Positions 6,387 through 14,722 of a stretch of DNA of 60,033 nt are shown in pieces. Both the position numbers and the translations under genes were made by a program. The stretch comes from an uncultured Christensenella sp. (GTDB lineage Bacteria; Bacillota; Clostridia; Christensenellales; Borkfalkiaceae), in contig CAJUFY010000008.1 in assembly GCA_910586245.1 (NCBI GenBank), forward strand, positions 1 through 60,033, written 5' to 3'. Below the pieces are notes generated by a model. The model had not been told where the DNA came from. It was given only the letters and a program-made list of their open reading frames with translations, and searched no databases. Within the stretch, counting starts at the first letter, position 1. Each line of letters opens with the position of its first letter.

Positions 6387-8216
6387 TTAATTCTGCGGTT
6401 TATACGTCGTAACCAACTGCGAAACAAGCGACTTCATGTCCTCGGTTTCTTCGTGCGCGGCGGCGTTCAGCCGATCGAGCAGTTTCCAGAGATTGTCTTC
6501 GTCCAACTTGATCGGATTCGCAACGTTAATGAGCCCGTTGGGCGTTTTCTGCATGCCCTCTTCGTCCATAAGCCGTTCTTCGTACAGCTTCTCGCCCGGA
6601 CGCAGACCGGTACATTTAATTTCGATATCGATGTTCGGCTCCAATCCGGAAAGCTTAATCAGATTATAAGCAAGATCGTAAATTCTGACCGGTTCGCCCA
6701 TGTCGAGTACGAAAATCTGCCCGCCCTGCGCGTATGCGCCCGCCTGTAATACGAGTGAAACCGCTTCGGGAATCGTCATAAAATAGCGGATGATATCCTT
6801 ATGCGTCACGGTGACAGGCCCGCCCTCGTGAATCTGTTTTTCGAACAGCGGAATCACCGAACCGTTCGAACCGAGTACGTTGCCGAACCGAACCGCCACG
6901 AACTTGGTGTGCTTGCTGTGTTTGCCGATCGTCTGAATGATCATTTCGCAAATCCGCTTCGTCGCGCCCATGATATTCGTGGGATTCACCGCTTTATCCG
7001 TAGAAATCTGTACGAACACGCTTGCGCCGTATTCATCGGCACAGCGCGCCACGTTGAGCGTACCGAACACGTTGTTTTTCACCGCTTCGTTGGGGCTTGT
7101 CTCCATGAGCGGAACGTGTTTATGCGCGGCGGCGTGAAATACAATCTGCGGACGGTATTTTTCGAAAACGTCGCGCATCTTCGTAACGTCCCGCACGCTC
7201 GCAATCAGTGCAAGCAGATTCAGTTCGGGATGATTGCGCTTTAATTCCTGCTCGATGTCGTACGCGTTATTTTCGTAAATATCGAGAATAATCAGCTGTT
7301 TGGGATTGTGCGTTGCAATCTGACGGCAAAGTTCGCTACCGATCGAACCGCCTCCGCCCGTGACGAGTACGACTTGATTTTCGATATAGCCCATAATCTC
7401 GTCGAGATTGACTTTCACTTGATCGCGTCCCAAAAGGTCGGTAATGCGGACTTCACGCAATGCGGAAACGCTTGCTTCCCCGCTCACGATCTGATAAATG
7501 CCGGGAAGGGTTTTGACTTTACAGCCCGTCTTTTCGCATACGCCGAAAATACGCTTTAACGCCGCCTTGGGCGCCGTGGGAATGGCAATCAAAATTTCCT
7601 GTATGGCGTACTGCTCGGCAAGTTTTACGATGTCTTCCGTCGTGCCCGCAATTTTTACGTTACAAATGCGCTTGCCGACTTTCGTTTCGTCGTCGTCTAC
7701 CACGCAGATCGGGAGATAATCTATTTTGTCGGTCGTTTGAATTTCACGGATGATCGTCGTACCCGCGCTGCCGCCGCCTACGATCATAACGCGCACCTTA
7801 TCCTGCGTTTTACGGCGGAAAGAATACTTTACGGCGTAATAAATTCTCTTTGAAAAACGAATCAGAAGCGCAAGCACCAACAATATGATGCTGTAAGATA
7901 TCCCGAGCTTGAAATCGACGGTCGACAGGAAAATCATACAGCACATATTCACGCAGAAAATGCAGATGACCGCGCCCACCGTTTTCAACGTATCCATCAC
8001 GCCCGCGGACTTAAATACGATAAAATATAACCGGAAAAGACCAAAGAAAAAATACGCCGCTACGATATTGATTAAATACCAATATAAGACGTCTAAATTA
8101 AAATGCAACCGTTCTTGCGTCAATAAAAGCGCAAGCACTGCCGAGCATGATATCGCAAGGAAATCGAGCAGAACGAGAACGGTAACTTCATTCAGTTTTT
8201 TACGGTTAATTTTCAT
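6387..8216 (-). CDS. Membrane-bound UDP-sugar 4,6-dehydratase (CapD/PglF/WbpM family)
   Basis: 609 residues. Four membrane helices lie at about 10-32, 42-66, 78-98 and 105-122. A first Rossmann-like domain follows (MIVGGGSAG, 144-152). The catalytic short-chain dehydrogenase domain starts with TGGGGSIG (286-293). STDKA is at 405-409, and the usual Tyr-x3-Lys is replaced by Met416-x3-Lys420 (MGATK), the replacement typical of long membrane-anchored 4,6-dehydratases acting on UDP-GlcNAc. The product would start synthesis of rare deoxy-amino sugars for surface glycans. It is the last gene of the glmM-glmS operon in the element, 23 bp after glmS, so precursor supply and use are co-expressed. Confidence 0.9.
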   Translation of the reverse strand: MKINRKKLNEVTVLVLLDFLAISCSAVLALLLTQERLHFNLDVLYWYLINIVAAYFFFGLFRLYFIVFKSAGVMDTLKTVGAVICIFCVNMCCMIFLSTVDFKLGISYSIILLVLALLIRFSKRIYYAVKYSFRRKTQDKVRVMIVGGGSAGTTIIREIQTTDKIDYLPICVVDDDETKVGKRICNVKIAGTTEDIVKLAEQYAIQEILIAIPTAPKAALKRIFGVCEKTGCKVKTLPGIYQIVSGEASVSALREVRITDLLGRDQVKVNLDEIMGYIENQVVLVTGGGGSIGSELCRQIATHNPKQLIILDIYENNAYDIEQELKRNHPELNLLALIASVRDVTKMRDVFEKYRPQIVFHAAAHKHVPLMETSPNEAVKNNVFGTLNVARCADEYGASVFVQISTDKAVNPTNIMGATKRICEMIIQTIGKHSKHTKFVAVRFGNVLGSNGSVIPLFEKQIHEGGPVTVTHKDIIRYFMTIPEAVSLVLQAGAYAQGGQIFVLDMGEPVRIYDLAYNLIKLSGLEPNIDIEIKCTGLRPGEKLYEERLMDEEGMQKTPNGLINVANPIKLDEDNLWKLLDRLNAAAHEETEDMKSLVSQLVTTYKPQN

Positions 8217-8239
8217 TGCGTTCCTTTTTCTTCCGAAAT

Positions 8240-10078
8240 TTATTCGACCGTTACGCTTTTAGCGAGATTCCGCGGTTTATCGACGTCGAGCCCCTTATTC
8301 GCACTCACGTAATAACTGAGCAACTGCAAAGGAATTACCGCAAGGCTCGCGGCAATCTGCGGCGCCGTTTCCGGAATCGTAATCGTAAAATCCGCTATCT
8401 TTTCGATTTTGGGGAGCAAGTTTTGCGCCGCAACGGCAACGACGAACGCGCCGCGGCTCTTTACTTCTACGATATTGCTCACCGTTTTTTCGGCAAGCGT
8501 TTCCTGCGTAATCACGCCGCAGACGAGCGTGCCCTCTTCTACCAGACTGATCGTACCATGTTTCAGTTCGCCAGCGGCGTACGCTTCGGAATGAATATAG
8601 CTGATTTCTTTGAGCTTTAAACTCCCTTCCAAACTCAATGCGTAATCGATTCCGCGCCCGATAAAGAATACGTCTTTCGTGCCCGTCATCTTTGCCGCAA
8701 ACTTTTGAATGCGTTCCCGATCGGAAAGAAGCGCTTCCACCTGCGCGGGCAGACGAAGGATTCCGTCCGTGATCGCCGCCGACGCCGCTTCGGAAATCGT
8801 CTTTTTAACGACCGCGAATTTCAGCGAAATCAAATATCCCGCAATCAGTTGCGCGGTGTAGGCTTTGGTCGTCGCCACTGCGATTTCGGGGCCCGCCTTC
8901 GTGTAAAATACGAAATCCGCTTCCCGCGCGATCGACGAACCCAAAACGTTGACGACCGCCAGCGTTTTGGCGCCGAGCCGTTTTGCTTCGCGGAGCGCCG
9001 CCAAACTGTCTGCCGTTTCACCCGACTGGCTGATCACCACAACGAGTTCCCCGCGTTCCAGAATCGGTTTCCGATAACGGAATTCCGAAGCCAGTTCCAC
9101 GCGCACGGGAATGCGCGCCAACCCTTCCATGACGTACTGCATGACGACGCCCGCATGATAGGCGGAACCGCACGCAACGATCGTAATTCTCTTCGTTGCG
9201 CGAATCAATTTGTCCGAAAGACCGATTTCCGTAAAATCGATTTTTTTATCTTTCAAGACGTAATTGACGGTATCGGTGATCACTTTCGGCTGTTCACAGA
9301 TTTCTTTCATCATGAAATGCTCGTAGCCGCCCTTTTCGGCAGCTTCGGCATCCCACGTGATGTGTACGGGCATTTTTTCTATTTCCGTACGGTCTACGTT
9401 ATAAAAACGCACGCCGTCCGTTTCCATCACCGCAATTTCAAGATTTTCGATATAATATACGTTTCTCGTATATTTTAAAATTGCCGGCACGTCGGATGCA
9501 AGATAGACGCTGTCTTCCCCCGCGCCGATAATCATAGGGCTGTCCTTGCGGGCGGCATAAATCCGATCGGGCAGATCGGCAAACATGACCGCAATCGCAT
9601 AGGAACCGCGGACGCGAAGAATAAAGCGTTCGATTGCTTCCAGCGCTCCGCCGTATTTTTCGTAATAATAAGCAATGAGCTTCGTTGCGACTTCGGTATC
9701 CGTATTCGAATAAAACGTATACCCGTGTGATAAAAGCTTTTCTTTGATTTCGGCGTAATTTTCTATGATTCCGTTGTGTACGAGTACGATTTTTCCGCCC
9801 TCGCTCACGTGCGGATGAGCGTTCGTTTCGTTCGGCTCGCCGTGCGTCGCCCAGCGCGTGTGTCCGATTCCGCTCGTGCCGAAAAGCGCGTTGCCATTTT
9901 CCGTCTTATCGATCAGAAGCTGCAATCTTCCCTTCGTTTTCACGACGTCGATCTTACCGCCGTTTCCGCGCACCGCGATACCGGCAGAATCGTATCCGCG
10001 GTATTCCAGTTTCGAAAGCCCTTCCAAAAGCACGGGGGCAGCTTGTTTTTTACCGATATATCCTACTATGCCACACAT
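8240..10078 (-). CDS. glmS: Glutamine-fructose-6-phosphate aminotransferase (GlmS)
   Basis: 612 residues, full length. The mature N-terminus begins CGIVGY (catalytic Cys2) and the glutaminase domain has GIGHTRWATHGEP. The C-terminal isomerase part has two SIS domains (ACGSAYHAG and ISQSGETADS, then FIGRGIDYALSLEG), and the end KPRNLAKSVTVE is typical. It makes glucosamine-6-phosphate from fructose-6-phosphate and glutamine, the first step to UDP-GlcNAc. It lies 24 bp after glmM, and no glmS ribozyme fits in that gap. Finding this normally essential gene inside an element is unusual; another copy elsewhere cannot be excluded. Confidence 0.97.
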   Translation of the reverse strand: MCGIVGYIGKKQAAPVLLEGLSKLEYRGYDSAGIAVRGNGGKIDVVKTKGRLQLLIDKTENGNALFGTSGIGHTRWATHGEPNETNAHPHVSEGGKIVLVHNGIIENYAEIKEKLLSHGYTFYSNTDTEVATKLIAYYYEKYGGALEAIERFILRVRGSYAIAVMFADLPDRIYAARKDSPMIIGAGEDSVYLASDVPAILKYTRNVYYIENLEIAVMETDGVRFYNVDRTEIEKMPVHITWDAEAAEKGGYEHFMMKEICEQPKVITDTVNYVLKDKKIDFTEIGLSDKLIRATKRITIVACGSAYHAGVVMQYVMEGLARIPVRVELASEFRYRKPILERGELVVVISQSGETADSLAALREAKRLGAKTLAVVNVLGSSIAREADFVFYTKAGPEIAVATTKAYTAQLIAGYLISLKFAVVKKTISEAASAAITDGILRLPAQVEALLSDRERIQKFAAKMTGTKDVFFIGRGIDYALSLEGSLKLKEISYIHSEAYAAGELKHGTISLVEEGTLVCGVITQETLAEKTVSNIVEVKSRGAFVVAVAAQNLLPKIEKIADFTITIPETAPQIAASLAVIPLQLLSYYVSANKGLDVDKPRNLAKSVTVE

Positions 10079-10102
10079 AACGTTCAGGTAACCTTAATAT
10101 TA

Positions 10103-11491
10103 TTATGAAACAACATGTCCCTTTTCGCGAATCACCGCGACGATCGTTTTTACGATTTTATTGCACTTCCGATCCGATTCCGCTTCAGCCATGACGCGGA
10201 TCAGAGGTTCCGTACCCGATTCGCGCACCAAAATTCTGCCCTCGTTGCCGAGCGCTGCCTTCGCGCTTTCGACCGCTGCCTGCACGTCGGGATCGCCGAG
10301 CGCCGCAGCTTTATCCTTTACGTTTACGTTCACCAGCACCTGCGGATAAATTTTAAGCGGTTCGAGCAATTTGGAAAGCGGCTGCTTTTTTGCCATGAGC
10401 ACTTCCATGATTTTCAAGCTCGTAAGAATCCCGTCGCCCGTAGAAGCGTACTTCGAAAAAATAATATGCCCCGACTGCTCGCCGCCGATGCGGCTTCCGT
10501 TCTTCTGCATATATTCGTAAACGTATTTATCGCCGACCGCGGTTTTTGCGTAATCGATCCCCGCCTCGTCAAACGCTTTATAAAGCCCGAAATTAGACAT
10601 TACGGTCGTTACGACGGTGTTCGTGACGAGTTTCCCGCGCTGCTTCATATAGCACCCGTAAAGGTACAGAATATGATCTCCCGTAACGACGTTTCCTTTT
10701 TCATCGACGCAAAGGCATCTGTCCGCATCGCCGTCGTAAGCGAAGCCAACGTCAAGCTTTTGTTCTTTTACAAGCTTTTGCAAGCCTTCGATGTGCGTAG
10801 AGCCCGCCTTTTCGTTAATATTCATTCCGTTGGGTTCGGCGTTGATCACGTAAGTCGTCGCACCCAACGCTTCGAATACCGATTTCGCGATATTCCATGC
10901 GCTGCCGTTCGCGCAATCGAGCCCGACCCGCATGCCTTTAAACGAATACATTCCCAAAGAAATCAGATATGCGATATAACGGTTTCTGCCCGACGCGTAA
11001 TCGTGCGTTTTACCGATTTTATCACGCGTCGCATACGGGAGCGAACTGCAAACCTGTCCCGCAAGATCGAGTTTTCCGTCGATATAATCTTCCACCAGCG
11101 CGATGGTTTCTTCGTCCATCTTTTCGCCGTTGCCGTTGATCAATTTGATTCCGTTATCGTAGAACGGATTGTGGCTGGCGGAAATCATAATGCCGCAATC
11201 GAAAGAATCGACGCGCGCGATATACGAAACGGAAGGCGTCGTGGTCACGTGAAGCAGATAGGCGTCCGCGCCCGAAGCAGTGACCCCCGCGACCAGAGTA
11301 TATTCGAACATATAACTTGAAAGGCGGGTATCTTTTCCGATCACGATTTTTGCAGGGGAAGTATCTCCGCGTTTCCGCTTCAATTCCCCGAAATAATACC
11401 CGAGAAATCTGCCTACTTTATATGCCTGCGAAGCAGTAAGCGTTACGTTCGCTTCCCCTCTGAATCCGTCTGTTCCGAAGTATCTTCCCAT
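10103..11491 (-). CDS. glmM: Phosphoglucosamine mutase (GlmM)
   Basis: 462 residues. It converts glucosamine-6-phosphate to glucosamine-1-phosphate. The start MGRYFGTDGFRGEAN at 11491 is preceded by AAGGA 7 nt upstream; a longer frame to 11596 would run through the promoter. The phosphoserine loop ISASHNP places the active Ser near 106, the metal site DGDADR is present, and RVMAEAE with the preceding RESGTEPLIR block ends the sugar-phosphate domain. It is first gene of the operon glmM-glmS-dehydratase inside the element. Confidence 0.95.
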   Translation of the reverse strand: MGRYFGTDGFRGEANVTLTASQAYKVGRFLGYYFGELKRKRGDTSPAKIVIGKDTRLSSYMFEYTLVAGVTASGADAYLLHVTTTPSVSYIARVDSFDCGIMISASHNPFYDNGIKLINGNGEKMDEETIALVEDYIDGKLDLAGQVCSSLPYATRDKIGKTHDYASGRNRYIAYLISLGMYSFKGMRVGLDCANGSAWNIAKSVFEALGATTYVINAEPNGMNINEKAGSTHIEGLQKLVKEQKLDVGFAYDGDADRCLCVDEKGNVVTGDHILYLYGCYMKQRGKLVTNTVVTTVMSNFGLYKAFDEAGIDYAKTAVGDKYVYEYMQKNGSRIGGEQSGHIIFSKYASTGDGILTSLKIMEVLMAKKQPLSKLLEPLKIYPQVLVNVNVKDKAAALGDPDVQAAVESAKAALGNEGRILVRESGTEPLIRVMAEAESDRKCNKIVKTIVAVIREKGHVVS

Positions 11492-11567
11492 ATGATTATC
11501 CTTTTTCGTATCCGCCCGAAGCGGCTGCCGAAAAATTACACAATTCGACAATTTAACAATTATATCC

Positions 11568-11596
11568 ATTATAACACCCGCGTGACAAAAACGCAA
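11568..11596 (-). promoter_or_regulatory. Strong sigma-A promoter of the glmM operon
   Basis: On the minus strand TTGCGT (11596-11591), 17 bp, then TATAAT (11573-11568) with an extended TG one base before the -10. The leader to glmM is about 70 nt, too short for a glmS ribozyme. The operon is thus transcribed from a promoter carried by the element. Confidence 0.75.
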
Positions 11597-11798
11597 GTAT
11601 TAAACAAAAAATAATACGGAAATTACCCCTCCCCATTTGTAACGTTTTATTATTACAAATGCAAAAAATCGGAAATTCACCGTCATTTTATATTATTCCC
11701 GATTTTCTTGAAAACATGAATGCGCACGGCGGAAATCATTTCCGCCGACCTCCCCGTTGTTTATTTGTGTTAAAGATTGGATCTCCGTCCGCGCGATC
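11597..11798. other. Non-coding right end of the element with two inverted repeats
   Basis: No gene is seen. CATTTGTAA (11634-11642) is repeated inverted at 11653-11661 around a 10-nt spacer, and GGCGGAAAT (11728-11736) is repeated inverted at 11738-11746 around a single base. Neither has a T run typical of a terminator. They may be binding sites for element proteins, which is a guess. Confidence 0.5.
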
Positions 11799-12432
11799 AT
11801 GGTGTTATTATAGCATTCGCGGGCGCCATTGCCGCCCCCATATTATTGACGTCCGTAATTCCGAAATCCACCACCTTTCCGAAGGTCGCCCCCGTGATCC
11901 GCACGCCTTCCCCTTCCTCGGCGACCAAAGTTCCGCCCGCGCCGGTAACCGTCCACTGAGATTGGGGCGGGCGCGTCGTGCCGAGTTCCAGCGGATACCG
12001 ATACTGGCGTTCCGCGGAAGCGAAGTGGCTGCCGGTCGCCGCGACGACGCGGCGGCAAAACTTTCCGTCGATCAACGCCGCGGCAACGGCAAGACTTTCC
12101 GCCATCGTAGAACATGCGCCGTACACCCCCAAAAACGGGATGGAAAAATCCCGCGCGGCAAAACTTGCCGAAATGATCTGATTGAGCAAATCGCCCGAAA
12201 CGATCATGTCGACTTCGTCCCGATTCAGACCCGCGTTCGTAATCGCGCCGTCGATCACGTGCGACAGCATTTTGCATTCCGCCTTTTCGTACGTCTTTTC
12301 TCCGTACATATCGTCTGACAACGCCGTTTCCACGTACCTGCCGATGATTCCTTCGCATTCCTTTGTGCCCGCGATCGTACTCACCGAAATCATCTTCGGC
12401 TGATTGCGGAAATAAATCGTCTGATTTCCCAT
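11797..12432 (-). CDS. spoVAD: SpoVAD, N-terminal part (gene interrupted by element)
   Basis: Residues 1-205 are SpoVAD: SGDLLNQ (79-85), FLGVYGACSTMAES (100-113), SHFASAERQYRYPLE (135-149), TVTGAGG, and DFGITDVNNMGAAMAPA up to the junction. The last six residues (NAIITP) and the stop come from the element. The ATG has an AGGCGG site 6 nt upstream. A weak sigma-G-like pair (GCAAC, 17 bp, CATAAAT) lies further upstream but is not convincing. The remaining 128 residues are at 3171-3554. In its present state the gene can only make a truncated thiolase-like fragment. tsaD, not spoVAC, is the upstream neighbour. Confidence 0.95.
   Translation of the reverse strand: MGNQTIYFRNQPKMISVSTIAGTKECEGIIGRYVETALSDDMYGEKTYEKAECKMLSHVIDGAITNAGLNRDEVDMIVSGDLLNQIISASFAARDFSIPFLGVYGACSTMAESLAVAAALIDGKFCRRVVAATGSHFASAERQYRYPLELGTTRPPQSQWTVTGAGGTLVAEEGEGVRITGATFGKVVDFGITDVNNMGAAMAPANAIITP
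11799..11840 (+). other. Right attachment site of the spoVAD element
   Basis: The element arm ATGGTGTT (11799-11806) is followed 11 bp later by the core CGCGGG (11818-11823), after which spoVAD coding sequence begins. Combined with the left end, the arms are equidistant (16 nt) from the centre of the core. Confidence 0.8.
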
Positions 12433-12503
12433 AAATTACCGCCTAAGCGCAGTTTTTGCAATGACGCAAAATTTATGCCGTTTTGCTCCGATCTGTTGCA
12501 TAA

Positions 12504-12536
12504 AAAAAAGCGCTCTTGCAATCAGAACGCTTTTTT
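12504..12536. terminator. Terminator after tsaD
   Basis: AAAAAAGCG-TCT and AGA-CGCTTTTTT pair with one mismatch, with A and T runs on both sides. It lies 4 bp after the tsaD stop and about 70 bp before spoVAD, so spoVAD should have its own promoter. Confidence 0.75.
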
Positions 12537-12539
12537 CGT

Positions 12540-13553
12540 TTATCGAAGCGGAATGCACGCTTCCGCATTCAGTGAATACGGAGCGAAATTCCCCGCACGG
12601 TATTGCAGCAAACCTTCCGCCGCAATCATAGCGGCGTTATCGGTACAGTGCCGTTTTTCGGGAATCACCAACTTGAATCCCGCCGCATTGCACCGCTTTT
12701 CAAGAATTTCCCGCAGATAACCGTTTGCAATCACACCGCCGCCCGCCGTTACGGTACAGACGCCCTTTTCGCGCGCGCCCTCCACGGCTTTTTCCGCAAG
12801 GATATCGAGCGCGGCGTGTTGAAACGAACAAGCAACGTCCGCTTTGCTCCACGGCTCGCCCTTCTGCTCTTTGGTATGCACATAATTGATCACGGCGGTC
12901 TTTAACCCGCTGTACGAAAAATCGTAACCGCCCAAACCCTTTAACATCTTCGGGAAAGGAACGACGGGGTTCCCTTCGCGCGCCAGCCGTTCCACGTGCG
13001 GCCCGCCAGGGTAAGGAAGAGATAAAATGCGCGCGACTTTATCGAACGCTTCGCCCGCAGCGTCGTCGCGCGTTGCGCCGAGCACCTCGAATTCCGTTTC
13101 CGATTTTACGTAAATGACGGCGGTATGCCCCCCGCTTGCAAGCAACGTTATAAACGGCGGTTTGAGCGTACGGTCTTCCAGATAACAAGCCGCAAGATGT
13201 CCGCGGATATGATTGACGCCGATGAGCGGAATTTTCAACCCGAATGACAAACCTTTTGCAAACGACAGCCCTACGAGCAACGCGCCCAATAGCCCCGCGC
13301 CGTAAGTGACCGCAACCGCATCGAGTTCCTCTTTCCGAATCCCCGCGCTGTTCAAGGCGCGCGCAACGACTTCGTCGACCGCATCGGTATGCGCGCGCGA
13401 AGCGATTTCCGGTACGACCCCCCCGTACAGCGCCTGTACGGAAGCGGAAGAAATAATTTCGTCCGACAAAAGTTGCCTGCCGCGGATCACTGCCGCAGCC
13501 GTTTCGTCGCAAGAAGATTCTATTCCGAGAATTACGGGATTTTCCTTGAGCAT
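12540..13553 (-). CDS. tsaD: tRNA N6-threonylcarbamoyladenosine synthase subunit TsaD
   Basis: 337 residues starting MLKENPVILGIESSCDETAAAV. The metal-binding HIRGH gives H115 and H119; SGGHT, GEAFDKVARILSLPYPGGP and the terminal DNAAMIAAEG are family features. TsaD transfers threonylcarbamoyl to A37 of ANN-decoding tRNAs. The ATG at 13553 lies 2 bp after the prfB stop, so translation is probably coupled; upstream in-frame starts would run into prfB and are rejected. Confidence 0.96.
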   Translation of the reverse strand: MLKENPVILGIESSCDETAAAVIRGRQLLSDEIISSASVQALYGGVVPEIASRAHTDAVDEVVARALNSAGIRKEELDAVAVTYGAGLLGALLVGLSFAKGLSFGLKIPLIGVNHIRGHLAACYLEDRTLKPPFITLLASGGHTAVIYVKSETEFEVLGATRDDAAGEAFDKVARILSLPYPGGPHVERLAREGNPVVPFPKMLKGLGGYDFSYSGLKTAVINYVHTKEQKGEPWSKADVACSFQHAALDILAEKAVEGAREKGVCTVTAGGGVIANGYLREILEKRCNAAGFKLVIPEKRHCTDNAAMIAAEGLLQYRAGNFAPYSLNAEACIPLR

Positions 13554-13555
13554 GA

Positions 13556-14653
13556 TCAAGATTTTTTCAGATAGTCGATGATGAAGCCCTGCAAGTCGCC
13601 GTCCATAACCGCTTGCACGTCGCCCATTTCGTAACCGGTGCGGTGATCTTTCACGAGCGTATAGGGACAGAACACGTAGGAACGAATCTGCGAACCCCAC
13701 TCGATTTTTTTCGTTTCGCCTTTGAGGGCGGCTTCGTCCGCCATACGCTGTTCGATCTGCTTTTCCAACAATTTGGAGCGCAGATATTTAAACGCCATTT
13801 CTTTGTTCTGTAACTGGCTGCGTTCGTTCTGACAGGTCACGACGATCCCCGTAGGGAAGTGTGTGATGCGGATTGCAGTTTCCGTTTTATTGACTTTCTG
13901 ACCGCCTGCGCCCGAAGAACGGTATACGTCGATTCGGATGTCTTCGTCCTTGATTTCGATTTCGCCGTCGTCTTCCACTTCCGGCATGACTTCGAGCGAG
14001 GCAAAGGAAGTCTGACGGCGTTTGTTCGCATCGAACGGCGAAATACGCACCAGTCGGTGAACGCCGATTTCCGCTTTTAAATAACCATACGCGTTTTCCC
14101 CTTCCACTTTGAAATCCACCGATTTCAAGCCCGCGGAATCCCCCGCCAACCGATCGATTTCCGTGACTTTGAACCCGTTCGTTTCCGCATAACGGCAATA
14201 CATACGGTAGAGCATCTGACACCAGTCGCACGCTTCCGTCCCGCCGGCGCCCGCATGAAGCGCAAGCAAAGCGTTGGAAGAATCGTATTTGCCGCGCAAT
14301 AACGCGCGAATCCGCATTTCTTCGATATCCTTTTCGGCGGCAATCATCATTTTATCGAGTTCTGCAACGAGTTCTTCCTCTTCCGTTTCCTCGATCAGAT
14401 CGATAATTTCATTTGCGTCGTCAAGCGCTTTTCTGCCCTTTTCGTAGGATTCGATTTTCCCTTCGATCGAAGAAATTTCCCGCCCGATTTTTGCGGAACG
14501 CTCCAGATCCTGCCAGACTTCCGGCTTTTCCTGCTCCGTTTTGAGTTCATCGAGGCGCGCGCGCACGTTGTCGATATCGAGCGCATACTTCGCCTCGCCC
14601 AAAGTTTCTTCGAGCGCTTTGATTTTTAATCTGTAATCGTCTGCTTTAAACAT
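13556..14653 (-). CDS. prfB: Peptide chain release factor 2
   Basis: 365 residues starting MFKADDYRLK with AGGAG 6 nt before the ATG. The specificity tripeptide SPF is at 205-207 and the catalytic GGQ at 250-252, the same positions as in E. coli RF2. It releases chains at UGA and UAA. The frame is continuous: the +1 programmed frameshift site found near codon 26 in many bacteria is absent, so autoregulation by frameshift is not expected. It lies between secA and tsaD. Confidence 0.96.
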   Translation of the reverse strand: MFKADDYRLKIKALEETLGEAKYALDIDNVRARLDELKTEQEKPEVWQDLERSAKIGREISSIEGKIESYEKGRKALDDANEIIDLIEETEEEELVAELDKMMIAAEKDIEEMRIRALLRGKYDSSNALLALHAGAGGTEACDWCQMLYRMYCRYAETNGFKVTEIDRLAGDSAGLKSVDFKVEGENAYGYLKAEIGVHRLVRISPFDANKRRQTSFASLEVMPEVEDDGEIEIKDEDIRIDVYRSSGAGGQKVNKTETAIRITHFPTGIVVTCQNERSQLQNKEMAFKYLRSKLLEKQIEQRMADEAALKGETKKIEWGSQIRSYVFCPYTLVKDHRTGYEMGDVQAVMDGDLQGFIIDYLKKS

Positions 14654-14692
14654 TGCAACTCCTTCCCTTCTTGCCGTTTCTTTGCCCAAAAA

Positions 14693-14715
14693 TCTCCGAG
14701 CGGATCGCTCGGAGA
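14693..14715 (-). terminator. Terminator of secA
   Basis: TCTCCGAGCG (14693-14702), loop GAT, CGCTCGGAGA (14706-14715), perfect 10-bp stem, followed on the minus strand by TTTTT. Confidence 0.8.
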
Positions 14716-14722
14716 CGTTTCA

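Larger units (their letters stand above)
3554..11823. mobile_element. 8.27 kb intervening element inserted in spoVAD
   Basis: The element separates the 3' part of spoVAD (left) from its 5' part (right). Its ends share CGCGGG (3549-3554 and 11818-11823). If they recombine, the coding strand reads ATG GCG CCC GCG GCG GCA GAC, giving MAPAAAD, which is the SpoVAD consensus at that place. The released circle would carry an attP with 8-bp inverted arms (ATGGTGTT/AACACCAT) placed symmetrically 16 nt on each side of the GG inside the core. It encodes a large serine recombinase, a 69-residue candidate directionality factor, and cargo for UDP-GlcNAc metabolism (beta-helix acyltransferase, dehydratase, GlmS, GlmM). 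It is similar in principle to skin elements. Whether it excises in sporulation or is a fixed insertion is not known. Confidence 0.87.

Noticed and set aside
10115..11320. Long plus-strand open frame (401 codons) inside glmM
   Set aside because: Antisense shadow of GlmM; no ribosome site or domain.
11492..11567. glmS ribozyme or other riboswitch before glmM-glmS
   Set aside because: The leader is only about 70 nt and lacks ribozyme core sequences; the glmM-glmS gap is 24 bp.
11728..11746. Rho-independent terminator at the right end of the element
   Set aside because: The hairpin is perfect but has no T run on either strand and no gene ends nearby.
3554..11823. Simple transposon or prophage as explanation of the spoVAD split
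   Set aside because: No transposase, terminal inverted repeats with target duplication, or phage structural genes are present; the serine recombinase and att geometry explain it better.
14560..14653. Programmed frameshift in prfB
   Set aside because: The RF2 frame is continuous through the usual frameshift region; no in-frame stop is present.
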